A DNA stretch of 64,000 nt from NCBI GenBank assembly GCA_963828715.1, contig CAWHFX010000017.1:62001-126000 (forward strand), given 5' to 3'. The DNA is from JAQGMV01 sp963828715. GTDB lineage: Bacteria > Pseudomonadota > Gammaproteobacteria > Burkholderiales > SG8-41. The position numbers and the translations under genes are program-made. The notes below the pieces were generated by a model. The model was not told where the DNA came from. It made no database searches and saw only the letters and a list, made by a program, of their open reading frames with translations. Below, piece after piece: positions 16,912-24,568 of the stretch (positions are counted from its first letter, which is position 1; every line of letters starts with the position of its first letter).

Positions 16912-17991
16912 ATGGGGCAGATTCTCGGACTCGGCATCACGCATTATCCGAACCTCGCCTCCAAGCTCAACATGAGCTGGCGCTTCCAGCAGGCGCTCGA
17001 GGATCCAACGGTGCCCGCACGCTTCCGGTCGATCGAGAACTGGCATCCGACGATGCGCGAGCAGTGGAGCGACGACAAAGGACAGGCGCATTCGGATCGT
17101 CACCGCCGGGACATGATCGAGCAGTTTCGCAAAGTACGTCGCGAGCTCGATGCGTTCGAGCCGGATTTCGTCCTGATCTGGGGCGACGATCAGTACGAAA
17201 ATTTCCGCGAAGACTGCGTGCCCGCATTTTCGATTCTCGCGTACGACACCGTCGAGCTTCAGCCGTGGAAAGGTTATCGCCGGGGCGCCAACGCATGGGA
17301 CGAACCCGAGGACAAGACCTTCGTCGTGAAAGGTCATCGTGCCGGCGGCAAGTACCTCGCGACCGCGTTGCTGAAGGCCGGGATCGACGTCGCATACGCG
17401 TACAAGCCACTCCATCATCCGCTCGGCCACGCGTTCGCCAATTCGCTGCTCTTTCTCGATTACGACCGCCGCGGCTTTCCTTATCCGATAGTCCCGTTCG
17501 CGGTGAATGCGTATGGGCGGTGGCTCATATCGGCCCGCGGTGCGCCGCGGCTTCCATCCGAGGGCGAGGGCGCCATTCCTGAGCAACAGAGCGATTTCGA
17601 TCCGCCGGCCCCGCAGCCCTGGCGCTGCATGGAAGTGGGCGCGGCGATCGCACGTGCGCTGCGGGACAGTCCGTGGCGTGTCGCCGTGATCGCTTCGTCG
17701 AGCTGGAGCCACGCTTTTCTCGTGCAGAAGAACGCGCTTCTCTTCCCGGACGTCGACGCGGACCGGCGTTACTACGACGCGCTTCGAAACGGCGACTCGG
17801 AAACGTGGCGCAATACGAGCATCGAAGAGGTCGAGGATCGCGGCCACCACGAGCTCTTGAACTGGTTCTGCCTCGTCGGTGCGATGCATGAACTGGGACG
17901 GACGAAACCGGACGAATCGGTGTTCCTCGAATCGTGGATCACCAATTCCGACAAGGTGTTCGCGGTTTACCGGCCGAATGGGGTCCGCTGA
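16912..17991 (+). CDS. LigB-type extradiol ring-cleavage dioxygenase-like protein
   Basis: A 359-residue protein with features of class III extradiol dioxygenases: an N-terminal GLGITHYPNLA with a potential Fe-binding histidine, DFVLIWGDDQYENF, GHAFANSLLFLDYD and VIASSSWSHAFL. The family cleaves catecholic rings or has been recruited to related chemistry; iron ligands cannot be fixed from sequence alone. GGAG precedes the ATG. It is 21 bases behind the FmdA-like gene and 24 bases ahead of a Bug gene, so an operon is likely. A ring-cleaving role is supported by family, not by context genes for the lower pathway. Confidence 0.78.
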   Translation: MGQILGLGITHYPNLASKLNMSWRFQQALEDPTVPARFRSIENWHPTMREQWSDDKGQAHSDRHRRDMIEQFRKVRRELDAFEPDFVLIWGDDQYENFREDCVPAFSILAYDTVELQPWKGYRRGANAWDEPEDKTFVVKGHRAGGKYLATALLKAGIDVAYAYKPLHHPLGHAFANSLLFLDYDRRGFPYPIVPFAVNAYGRWLISARGAPRLPSEGEGAIPEQQSDFDPPAPQPWRCMEVGAAIARALRDSPWRVAVIASSSWSHAFLVQKNALLFPDVDADRRYYDALRNGDSETWRNTSIEEVEDRGHHELLNWFCLVGAMHELGRTKPDESVFLESWITNSDKVFAVYRPNGVR

Positions 17992-18015
17992 AAACGTATC
18001 GATAACCCACGCCCA

Positions 18016-19008
18016 ATGGCAGAGACTCAGCAGATGAAGAACAGCGCACGCAGGATCACGGCGCTGCTGGTGGTGACGCTCTCGTGCGTGTTGCCGAACG
18101 TCGTACACGGGCAGGCTTTTCCCGCGAAGCCCGTCCGCATGATCGTGGCGAGCTCGGCGGGCAGCAACCCGGATACGATCGCCCGGGTTTTCGCGAGTGC
18201 GCTCGGCCAGCAGCTCGGCCAGCAGGTGGTGGTCGACGACCGCGCTGGCGCTGGAGGAAACATCGGCGCGGAAGTCGCGGCGAGGGCTGCGCCGGACGGC
18301 TATACCGTGTTCCTCGCGCATACGAACCACAGCATCAACGCGAGTCTCTATCGCAAGCTCTCGTACGACATCCTGGCCGACTTCTCGCCGCTCACGCTGG
18401 TTGCGCAGTCCGCGTTCGTATGCGTGGTGCATCCGTCGCTTCCGGCCAGGACGGCGGGCGATCTGCTCAAGATCGCGAAAGCGCGGCCGGGCGATCTCAA
18501 TTACGCGTCGGCGGGGACCGGCAGCGGCACCTATTTCGCGGCGGAGTATTTCAACGCGCTCGGCAACGTCAAGATGGTGCACGTCGCCTATACCGGTGGC
18601 GGTCCGGCGCTCGCGTCGGTGCTGTCCGGCGAGACGTCGGTTTACTTCACGCCGCTCGCGACCGGTCTTGCACACATCCGAAGCGGCCGCTTGCGCGCGC
18701 TCGGCGTCACGTCAGCGAAACGCCTGCCGGAATTGCCCGATGTCGCGCCGATCGCGGATACGTTGCGCGGATACGAAGTCCAGTCGTGGGCCGGGCTGAT
18801 GGTTCCGGTGAAGACGCCGAAGGATGTCGCCGCAACCGTTTATAAATCGGCCGTTGCCACGCTCGGCAAACCGGAGACGATGCGCCGCTTCGAGGATCTC
18901 GGCTTCACGGTCCAGACCAGCCGGCCGGAGGAGATGCAGAGCTTCGTGAAGACCGAAATCGACAAGTACGCGAGGCTCATCCGCGACTCCGGCATGGCGC
19001 TGCAGTAG
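18016..19008 (+). CDS. Bug/TctC family periplasmic substrate-binding protein
   Basis: A 330-residue Bug protein with signal peptide (ITALLVVTLSCVLPNVVHGQ), FPAKPVRMIVASSAGSNPD in place of the usual PFxxGGGTD loop, VDDRAGAGGNIG, VAYTGGGPA and a C-terminal EIDKYARLIRDSGM helix. The altered binding loop (SSAGSNPD) suggests a different ligand. ATG 18034, giving MKNSARR, is an equally plausible start with a shorter n-region. It lies 24 bases behind the LigB-like gene, making it a candidate uptake component for that pathway. Confidence 0.9.
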   Translation: MAETQQMKNSARRITALLVVTLSCVLPNVVHGQAFPAKPVRMIVASSAGSNPDTIARVFASALGQQLGQQVVVDDRAGAGGNIGAEVAARAAPDGYTVFLAHTNHSINASLYRKLSYDILADFSPLTLVAQSAFVCVVHPSLPARTAGDLLKIAKARPGDLNYASAGTGSGTYFAAEYFNALGNVKMVHVAYTGGGPALASVLSGETSVYFTPLATGLAHIRSGRLRALGVTSAKRLPELPDVAPIADTLRGYEVQSWAGLMVPVKTPKDVAATVYKSAVATLGKPETMRRFEDLGFTVQTSRPEEMQSFVKTEIDKYARLIRDSGMALQ

Positions 19009-19155
19009 GACTTGCGATTGAAGCTTGAAGCCATAATCTTTCCGTCCACCCTTCGGGCGTCTCGTCGCGGGAGCCTCGGGGCGAATGGTGGAAGCCTTCG
19101 TGCCGAGGCAGCCGTTGCCCGTCTCCAAACATGAGCGAACGAACAGGAGCTTTCC

Positions 19156-20058
19156 ATGGGTCTGACATTCTCTCCGCTCCATCCCGTCTTCGCCGCCGAA
19201 TGTTGCGGCATCGACATCGGCGAGCCGATATCACCTGCGGTCGCGACGCAGATCGAGGACGGCATGGATCGCTACGGCGTGCTCGTATTCCGGCGCAATC
19301 GGCCGCTCTCCACCGAACAGCAGATCGCGTTCACGAAAAGCCTCGGCGAGCTCGAAGGACCTTACACGAAGATCAACCCGGACAAAGGCGTGCGTCTGGA
19401 CAACACGGCGGTTTCGGACCAGTCCAATCTCGGGCCCGGCGACACGATCCTGGCACGCGAAGACCGCAAGCGACTCTTCATGCTCGGCAACCGGCTGTGG
19501 CACAGCGACAGCAGTTACAAGACGATTCCCGCCAAGTATTCGTTGCTGTGTGCGCACGTTCTGCCGCCGGAGGGCGGTGACACCGAGTTCGCCGACATGC
19601 GTGCGGCGTGGGATATGCTCGATGCGCGCACGAAGGAACAGGTGAAGGACCTCGTCGTCGAGCACAGCCGCATCTACTCGAAGGGCGTGCTCGGCGTGCC
19701 GTTCACGGAAGAGGAAAAGCGCGCTTTCGCGCCCGTCACACAGCCGCTCGTGCGCACGCATCAGCGCACCGGCCGCCATTCGCTCTTCCTGTCTTCGCAC
19801 GCGGGACGGATCGTGGGATGGCCCGTTTCGGAAGGCATGCTGCTCCTCCGCGAGCTGATGGAACACGCCACGCAGCGCGAATTCGTGTATCGCCACAGGT
19901 GGCGTGTCGGTGACCTCGTGATGTGGGACAACCGCGTGACGATGCATCGGGCCCGGCCGTTCGACGACCGCACGTTCCCGCGCGACCTGCGTCGTACGAC
20001 GCTGACCGCCGGCGCACCGGCGCTCCCGATGTCGCAGGCGCAACGCGAAACCGCTTAG
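19156..20058 (+). CDS. TauD/TfdA family 2-oxoglutarate-dependent dioxygenase
   Basis: A 300-residue enzyme of the TauD/TfdA family. The iron triad is H116 and D118 in RLWHSDSSY and H264 in NRVTMHRARPF; the 2OG-binding arginine lies in RDLRRTTL near the C-terminus. Length and layout fit TfdA-type alpha-ketoglutarate dioxygenases, which hydroxylate phenoxyacetates, taurine, sulfate esters or similar compounds. GAGC-type translation signals precede ATG 19156. It follows the FmdA/LigB/Bug run on the same strand after a 147-base gap and may extend the same catabolic unit. Confidence 0.9.
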   Translation: MGLTFSPLHPVFAAECCGIDIGEPISPAVATQIEDGMDRYGVLVFRRNRPLSTEQQIAFTKSLGELEGPYTKINPDKGVRLDNTAVSDQSNLGPGDTILAREDRKRLFMLGNRLWHSDSSYKTIPAKYSLLCAHVLPPEGGDTEFADMRAAWDMLDARTKEQVKDLVVEHSRIYSKGVLGVPFTEEEKRAFAPVTQPLVRTHQRTGRHSLFLSSHAGRIVGWPVSEGMLLLRELMEHATQREFVYRHRWRVGDLVMWDNRVTMHRARPFDDRTFPRDLRRTTLTAGAPALPMSQAQRETA

Positions 20059-20108
20059 CCGGCTCCGGTTTCATCGGACCGCACCTGTTTTCACGAACAA
20101 GGAAGAAC

Positions 20109-20501
20109 ATGATCGACCAGCGCATCATCGGTACATGGAAACTGAAGAGCACGAAGGCGAGCGATGATGAAGGCAAAGCGCTGCCGCCGCCTTATGGACC
20201 GGTCGCGGACGGTCTCGTCTGCTTCGAGAGCGACGGACGGATGTACTGCGTTCTATGCGACGGCCGGCCCGAATTGCCCGCCGGCGAGTCCCGGCAGTTC
20301 ATGTCGTATGCGGGTAACTACACGTTCGACGGCACGACGCTGACCACGCGCGTCGATGCGTCGTCGGACGCATCGCGCATCGGCGGCGAGCAGTTGCGCA
20401 CCGTCAGGTTCGAACGAGGCGGCATCGTGCTCGCGCCGCCACGACGGCTTTACATGGGCTCGATGCAGCATCACGAGCTCTTCTGGGAGCGCCTTGCGTA
20501 G
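20109..20501 (+). CDS. Lipocalin-like domain protein
   Basis: A 130-residue protein beginning MIDQRIIGTWKLKS, the conserved G-T-W opening of the lipocalin-like family. It continues with ALPPPYGPVADGLVCFESDGRMYC, MSYAGNYTFDGTTLTTRVD and ends RLYMGSMQHHELFWERLA. The family forms a small beta-barrel that binds or turns over hydrophobic small molecules, and is frequent in polyketide-like and catabolic clusters. No signal peptide. It is 50 bases behind the TauD-like gene. After its TAG the same frame stays open and encodes an unrelated remnant. Confidence 0.82.
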   Translation: MIDQRIIGTWKLKSTKASDDEGKALPPPYGPVADGLVCFESDGRMYCVLCDGRPELPAGESRQFMSYAGNYTFDGTTLTTRVDASSDASRIGGEQLRTVRFERGGIVLAPPRRLYMGSMQHHELFWERLA

Positions 20502-20651
20502 CACTGGAATGCCGCGCTGATTCATACGGCGTGGCCTGGGAGGTTCAATGGCGTGCATGGCTGCGACGTCTTCACATTTCGCGGCGATAAGATCGCGTTG
20601 AAGGATTCGTATCGGAAGAATCGTCCGCCGCTGCCCGCATCGAGCCGGTGA
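20502..20651 (+). pseudogene. C-terminal remnant of an NTF2/SnoaL-like protein
   Basis: Immediately after the lipocalin TAG, and in the same frame, about 49 codons read WPGRFNGVHGCDVFTFRGDK and then IALKDSYRKNRPPLP before TGA. The V-H-G-C-D-V-F-T-F and K-x-S-Y-x-K-x-R pattern is the last two strands of the nuclear-transport-factor-2/SnoaL-like fold. No start codon, ribosome site or N-terminal part (about 80 residues missing) is present. It is best seen as the scar of a deletion that joined the end of one gene to the end of another. Confidence 0.6.
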
Positions 20652-20657
20652 GTTCTG

Positions 20658-21668
20658 CTACGAACCAGCCGGTGCGGAATTGACGGACCTTTCGTAAGCA
20701 CGTCTCAGCTCGTTGTGCGCTTCGTCGAGCGTGATCGTGCGGAATCGCAGCGACTGCCCGGGTCGCGTCTGCGCGATGCGGCCGATGTCGAACGAGCAGA
20801 CCGTCGCGATCTTCGTGTAGCCGCCGGTGGATTGACGGTCGACCAGGAGCACGATCGGCTGGCCGTCGCCGGCGACCTGCACCGAGCCCAGCGCGATGCC
20901 GTCGGACACGATGTCGTGGCCCCGCACGTGCGCGATCGATGCACCGCGCAGACGCGCACCCATGCGGTCCGATTGCGGCAGCATCTCGTACGGACTTCCC
21001 AGAAATGCGGCGATGCCTCGTTCGGTAAAGCGATCGGCTTGCGGACCGAGGACGACGCGGATTTCGGCCTCACCCGGCTGAACATCAGCCGCGTGGTGCG
21101 CTGGCGCGGATGGCTTCCCCTCACCCCCACCCTCTCCCCGACTCGGGGCGAGGGCGTGTTCGACCGCCCGACACGTCTCGAGCGGGGCGTGTCCCGAGCC
21201 GAGGGCGGGCAGCAGCTTAAGCCGGTCCCCTTTGCGCAGCGCGCGCCCTTCGAGCCCGCCCAGTCCGCCGCGCAGATACGTCGAGCGAGAACCCATGACG
21301 AGCGGCACGTCGATCCCGCCGCGGAACGCGATATATCCACGCACACCCGTGCGCGCAGGGCCGATTCTGACGACATCGCCCGGCTGGAGCGCGAGCACCG
21401 TCCGGCGGGATGCCGGTTCTGCGTTCATCGTTACCGGCATCTCCGCACCGGTCACGGCGATCGCGCACTGCGCGTGGGCACGAAAACGCGGGCCGATCAA
21501 GGTGCATTCGAGTGCCGCCATCGAATGGCTGTTGCCGACGAGAAGGTTCGCGGCCACGAACGCATCGCGGTCCATCGGACCCGATGGCGGAATGCCGAAG
21601 CGCAGGAAGCCGAAGCGGCCGAGGTCCTGCACCGTCGTGAGCGGACCGGGATCGAGTATCTCGATCAT
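20658..21668 (-). CDS. pxpC: 5-oxoprolinase subunit C (biotin-dependent carboxyltransferase-like)
   Basis: A 336-residue protein with the KipA/PxpC hallmarks: MIEILDPGPLTTVQDLGR, FGIPPSGPMDRDAF, LECTLIGP, GYIAFRGGIDVP and, in the C-terminal half, LPQSDRMGARLRG. In E. coli, PxpABC cleaves 5-oxoproline to glutamate with ATP. The middle of the protein contains an extra Gly/Glu-rich segment (LAPSRGEGGGEG) encoded by a REP-like repeat at 21117-21154. Its ATG overlaps the stop of pxpB by 4 bases. No pxpA lies in the window. Confidence 0.9.
   Translation of the reverse strand: MIEILDPGPLTTVQDLGRFGFLRFGIPPSGPMDRDAFVAANLLVGNSHSMAALECTLIGPRFRAHAQCAIAVTGAEMPVTMNAEPASRRTVLALQPGDVVRIGPARTGVRGYIAFRGGIDVPLVMGSRSTYLRGGLGGLEGRALRKGDRLKLLPALGSGHAPLETCRAVEHALAPSRGEGGGEGKPSAPAHHAADVQPGEAEIRVVLGPQADRFTERGIAAFLGSPYEMLPQSDRMGARLRGASIAHVRGHDIVSDGIALGSVQVAGDGQPIVLLVDRQSTGGYTKIATVCSFDIGRIAQTRPGQSLRFRTITLDEAHNELRRAYERSVNSAPAGS
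21117..21154 (-). repeat. REP-like hairpin repeat inside pxpC
   Basis: The plus strand reads CCCCTCACCCCCACCCTCTC followed by CCCGACTCGGGGCGAGGG. The part CTCCCCGA/TCGGGGCGAG can fold into a hairpin. Nearly the same sequence occurs between genes at 34327, 34410 (inverted), 43488 and, in shorter form, 30798. Here it lies in frame inside the coding region of pxpC. Confidence 0.8.
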
Positions 21669-22378
21669 GAGATCCTCGGCGCATAGGTGTGGCGCTGGAT
21701 GGCCGCAGCGATGTCGTCGAACTCGTCACGGCCGATCGCACGGAAGCGCAGCCGGTCGCCCGGGCGCAGCAGTATCGGGTCGCGGCTCTTGCGGTCGTAG
21801 ATCGGAACCGGCGTGCGTCCGATCACCCAGAACCCGCCGGGGCTCTCCACCGAGTAGATGCACGACTGCGTGCCGCCGATGGCGACACTTCCCGCGGGTG
21901 TGCTCGTGCGCGGGGTGTCGAGGCGCGGAATGACGAGGCGCTCCGGCGTGCCGGTGAGATACGGTTGTCCCGGTGCGAAGCCGATGAAGTAGACGAGATA
22001 CTCGGCGCTGCTGTGCAGGTCCATGAGCCCGGACGTCGAAAGTCCGAGCCGCCCGGCCGCGCGCTCGAGCTCGAAACCGAGCTCCGGATCGCTGTAGCAG
22101 CACGGCAGCTCGACGACACGCGCCTGGGCCAGTTCCGTCGTCGCCGCTCGTGCGTCGAGCCCGGCGATCGACTCGCACAGCGCGGCGTAGCCGATATCGA
22201 GCGGGTCGTAGTACACGAGCAGCGAGCGAAACGCCGGTACGGTTTCGCGAACGGCCGGAATGCGCTCGGTGATGAGTTGCTCGAGCGCACGCAGGCGTGT
22301 CGCCAGAGCATCGCCGATTGCGCCGTCGAGCTCCACGAGCACGGCGAGATCGCCCGCCGGCTGAAACGTGAGGCTCAC
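21665..22378 (-). CDS. pxpB: 5-oxoprolinase subunit B (KipI-like allophanate hydrolase subunit 1)
   Basis: A 237-residue protein with the KipI/PxpB signatures: FQPAGDLAVLVELDG at the N-terminus, FRSLLVYYDP, the conserved FIGFAPGQPYLTGTPERL in the middle and GSVAIGGTQSCIYSVESPGG near the end. It forms the complex with PxpC. The stop overlaps the pxpC start, so the pair is translationally coupled. A Bug gene ends 75 bases upstream on the same strand, in the position where pxpA would often be; the order here is Bug, pxpB, pxpC. Confidence 0.92.
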   Translation of the reverse strand: MSLTFQPAGDLAVLVELDGAIGDALATRLRALEQLITERIPAVRETVPAFRSLLVYYDPLDIGYAALCESIAGLDARAATTELAQARVVELPCCYSDPELGFELERAAGRLGLSTSGLMDLHSSAEYLVYFIGFAPGQPYLTGTPERLVIPRLDTPRTSTPAGSVAIGGTQSCIYSVESPGGFWVIGRTPVPIYDRKSRDPILLRPGDRLRFRAIGRDEFDDIAAAIQRHTYAPRIS

Positions 22379-22453
22379 GGGATGACGAGGCGCGAAATCA
22401 ACACGCCAGAGGTGACACGCCGCTCCGCGTTCGTCACGAAACGAGTCATCGTA

Positions 22454-23449
22454 TCACTGCGTCTGATAGAGCCCCGCACCCTTGACGACGCGCGTCCACT
22501 TGTCCGTTTCCGCAGCGATCCACGCACCGAACTCGTCCGGCGTGGTGCTGGGCGACGGCTCCGCGCCGAGCGCGGCGAGCCGCTCCCGCGCATCCTGTGC
22601 GACCACGGCACGCGCCGTCTCGCGGGCGAGCTTCTGAACGATTTCGGGCGGCGTCCCCGCCGGCGCGAGCAGCCCACCCCAGCCGAGCGAGATCACGCCC
22701 GGGAATCCGGATTCGGCCATCGTCGGCGTATCCGGAAAAGCGGGAGAACGCTTGTCGCCCGCCGTTGCGAGGAGCCGCAGGCGTCCCTGGTTCACGAACG
22801 GCGTCACGCCTGCCGAAGGCGAAAACATGAGCGCGACCTGTCCGCCCACGAGGTCGGTAATGGCAGGCGTTTCTCCCTTGTACGGTACGTGCAGGAGCTT
22901 CAGCTTCGCTTCGATACGCAAGAGCTCGGTCGTGAGATGCGTCTGATTGCCGACCCCGAAAGAGCCGTAGAGGAGCTCGCCGGGATGCGCCCGTGCGAGG
23001 GCGACGAGCTCTTTGACGTTCTTCACCGGCAGATACGGATTCACCACGAGCGCCATCTGGTTGGTGACCGTCTGCGTGACGGGTGTGAAGTCGCGCAGCG
23101 TGTCATAGGGCAGCGATTTGTAAACCGACGGATTGATCGTCAGCATCGAGCTGAAGCCGTAGAGAAAGGTGTAACCGTCGGGTTTCGACTTCGCAACCGC
23201 TTCCGCGCCAATGATTCCGTTCGCGCCGGCGCGATTATCGACAATGACCTGCTGGCCCCAGGCGTCCGCGAGTTTGGCCGCTATCGTACGTGCGACCGTA
23301 TCGGTTCCGCCGCCTGCCGCCTGCGGCAGTACGATGCGCACGACCCGGTTCGGATAATCGGCGGCTGCCGGTTTCGTCTGTGCCACGCATGTTGCGGGAA
23401 ATCCCACGGCTGCGAGCACCATCGCACATGATCTCGCGGCGATTTTCAT
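22454..23449 (-). CDS. Bug/TctC family periplasmic substrate-binding protein
   Basis: A 331-residue protein with signal peptide (SCAMVLAAVGFPATCVAQ), YPNRVVRIVLPQAAGGGTD, VDNRAGANGIIGAEAV, VPYKGETPA, FPDTPTMAESGFPG and a C-terminus TDKWTRVVKGAGLYQTQ. It is the first gene of the run with pxpB and pxpC, so it may collect an acidic amino-acid derivative such as 5-oxoproline. That is suggested by context only. Bordetella Bug proteins are known to bind glutamate, aspartate, nicotinate and similar compounds. Confidence 0.9.
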   Translation of the reverse strand: MKIAARSCAMVLAAVGFPATCVAQTKPAAADYPNRVVRIVLPQAAGGGTDTVARTIAAKLADAWGQQVIVDNRAGANGIIGAEAVAKSKPDGYTFLYGFSSMLTINPSVYKSLPYDTLRDFTPVTQTVTNQMALVVNPYLPVKNVKELVALARAHPGELLYGSFGVGNQTHLTTELLRIEAKLKLLHVPYKGETPAITDLVGGQVALMFSPSAGVTPFVNQGRLRLLATAGDKRSPAFPDTPTMAESGFPGVISLGWGGLLAPAGTPPEIVQKLARETARAVVAQDARERLAALGAEPSPSTTPDEFGAWIAAETDKWTRVVKGAGLYQTQ

Positions 23450-23581
23450 GCGCTCTTCGGTCTTTGCTGGATGTTCTTCGATGCTAGCATGGACCGGCCC
23501 CTATGCCCGGCGACGACTCGTTGCATGCAGGCGCGCGCAATCGCGGTTAATCTAACGATCTTATCGAACCCGGGAGGAGCC

Positions 23582-24568
23582 ATGAGCCAGTCGCCAAAGA
23601 TCAGCTACAGCGTCGTCGAAGGCTGGGAACAGTTGCCGAAAGACTGGGCGCACCGTGACGTTGCGGGCGTCGCGGTCGATCAGGAAGACCGTGTGTATCT
23701 CATCTGCCGCGGCGATCATCCGATCATCATGTACGACCGGCAGGGCAACTTCAAAGGCTCGTGGGGCGAAGGCGAATTCTCCTATCGCACGCACGGCATC
23801 TATGTGGCGCCGAACGGCACGATCTTCGCGACCGATGACGGCCAGCATACGGTGCGCCAGTTCACGCCCGAGGGCCGACTGCTGATGACCATGGGCACGA
23901 AGAACACGCCATCGAATACCGGATACGACGGCAAGAACCTGGACACGATCACCCACGGCGGCCCGCCTTTCAACCGCCCGACCAACGTCGCCATCGGGCT
24001 GAAGGGCGAGATCTACATCACGGACGGCTACGGCAACGCGCGCGTGCACATCTTCTCTCCCAAGGGCGAGCTCATCCGCTCGTGGGGCGAGCCAGGCAAG
24101 GGTCCGGGCCAGTTCCATCTGCCGCACGGGATCGCGGTGGCCGCCGACGGGCGTGTGTTCGTGTGCGATCGCGAAGGCGACCGCATCCAGATCTTCAGCC
24201 CCGAAGGCGAATACCTCGCGCAGTGGACCGACACGCAGCGTCCGACACATATTTGCTTCGACGGGAAGGGCAATGCGTACGTGACCGAGCTCGCGTGGCA
24301 CGAAGGAGACAAGAACTACCGCGAAGACGTTGTGATCAAGCAGTCCCGGCACGCGCGCATGAGCGTCTACGATAAGGACGGAAAAATGCTCGCGCGCTGG
24401 GGCACGCCCGAGTGCACCGCGCCCGGCAGCTTCGCGGCGCCGCACGGCCTCGCGCTCGATTCGAAAAACGATCTTTACGTGAGCGAGGTGACGTGGACGT
24501 TCGCGGTGAGTCGTGGTCGCGCGCCGGAGGACTGCCACACATTCCAGAAGTTCGCGCTGAATGCATGA
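23582..24568 (+). CDS. NHL-repeat six-bladed beta-propeller protein
   Basis: A 328-residue protein built of NHL-type repeats: VDQEDRVYLICRGDHPIIMY, VAPNGTIFATDDGQHTVRQF, GLKGEIYITDGYGNARVHIF, VAADGRVFVCDREGDRIQIF and ALDSKNDLYVSEV. These are blades of a propeller related to peptidyl-alpha-hydroxyglycine lyase and gluconolactonase/SMP-30-type enzymes. No signal peptide is present. GGGAGGAGCC right before the ATG is a strong ribosome site. The stop overlaps the start of the aminotransferase gene (ATGA), so the two are coupled. It may be a lyase, lactonase or scaffold. Confidence 0.85.
   Translation: MSQSPKISYSVVEGWEQLPKDWAHRDVAGVAVDQEDRVYLICRGDHPIIMYDRQGNFKGSWGEGEFSYRTHGIYVAPNGTIFATDDGQHTVRQFTPEGRLLMTMGTKNTPSNTGYDGKNLDTITHGGPPFNRPTNVAIGLKGEIYITDGYGNARVHIFSPKGELIRSWGEPGKGPGQFHLPHGIAVAADGRVFVCDREGDRIQIFSPEGEYLAQWTDTQRPTHICFDGKGNAYVTELAWHEGDKNYREDVVIKQSRHARMSVYDKDGKMLARWGTPECTAPGSFAAPHGLALDSKNDLYVSEVTWTFAVSRGRAPEDCHTFQKFALNA

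Noticed and set aside
16597..18675. Open frame of 692 codons on the minus strand
   Set aside because: Antisense shadow of the FmdA-like, LigB-like and Bug genes, a result of GC-rich third codon positions.
21689..23431. Open frame of 580 codons on the plus strand
   Set aside because: Antisense of pxpB and a Bug gene; no recognisable domain and no ribosome site.
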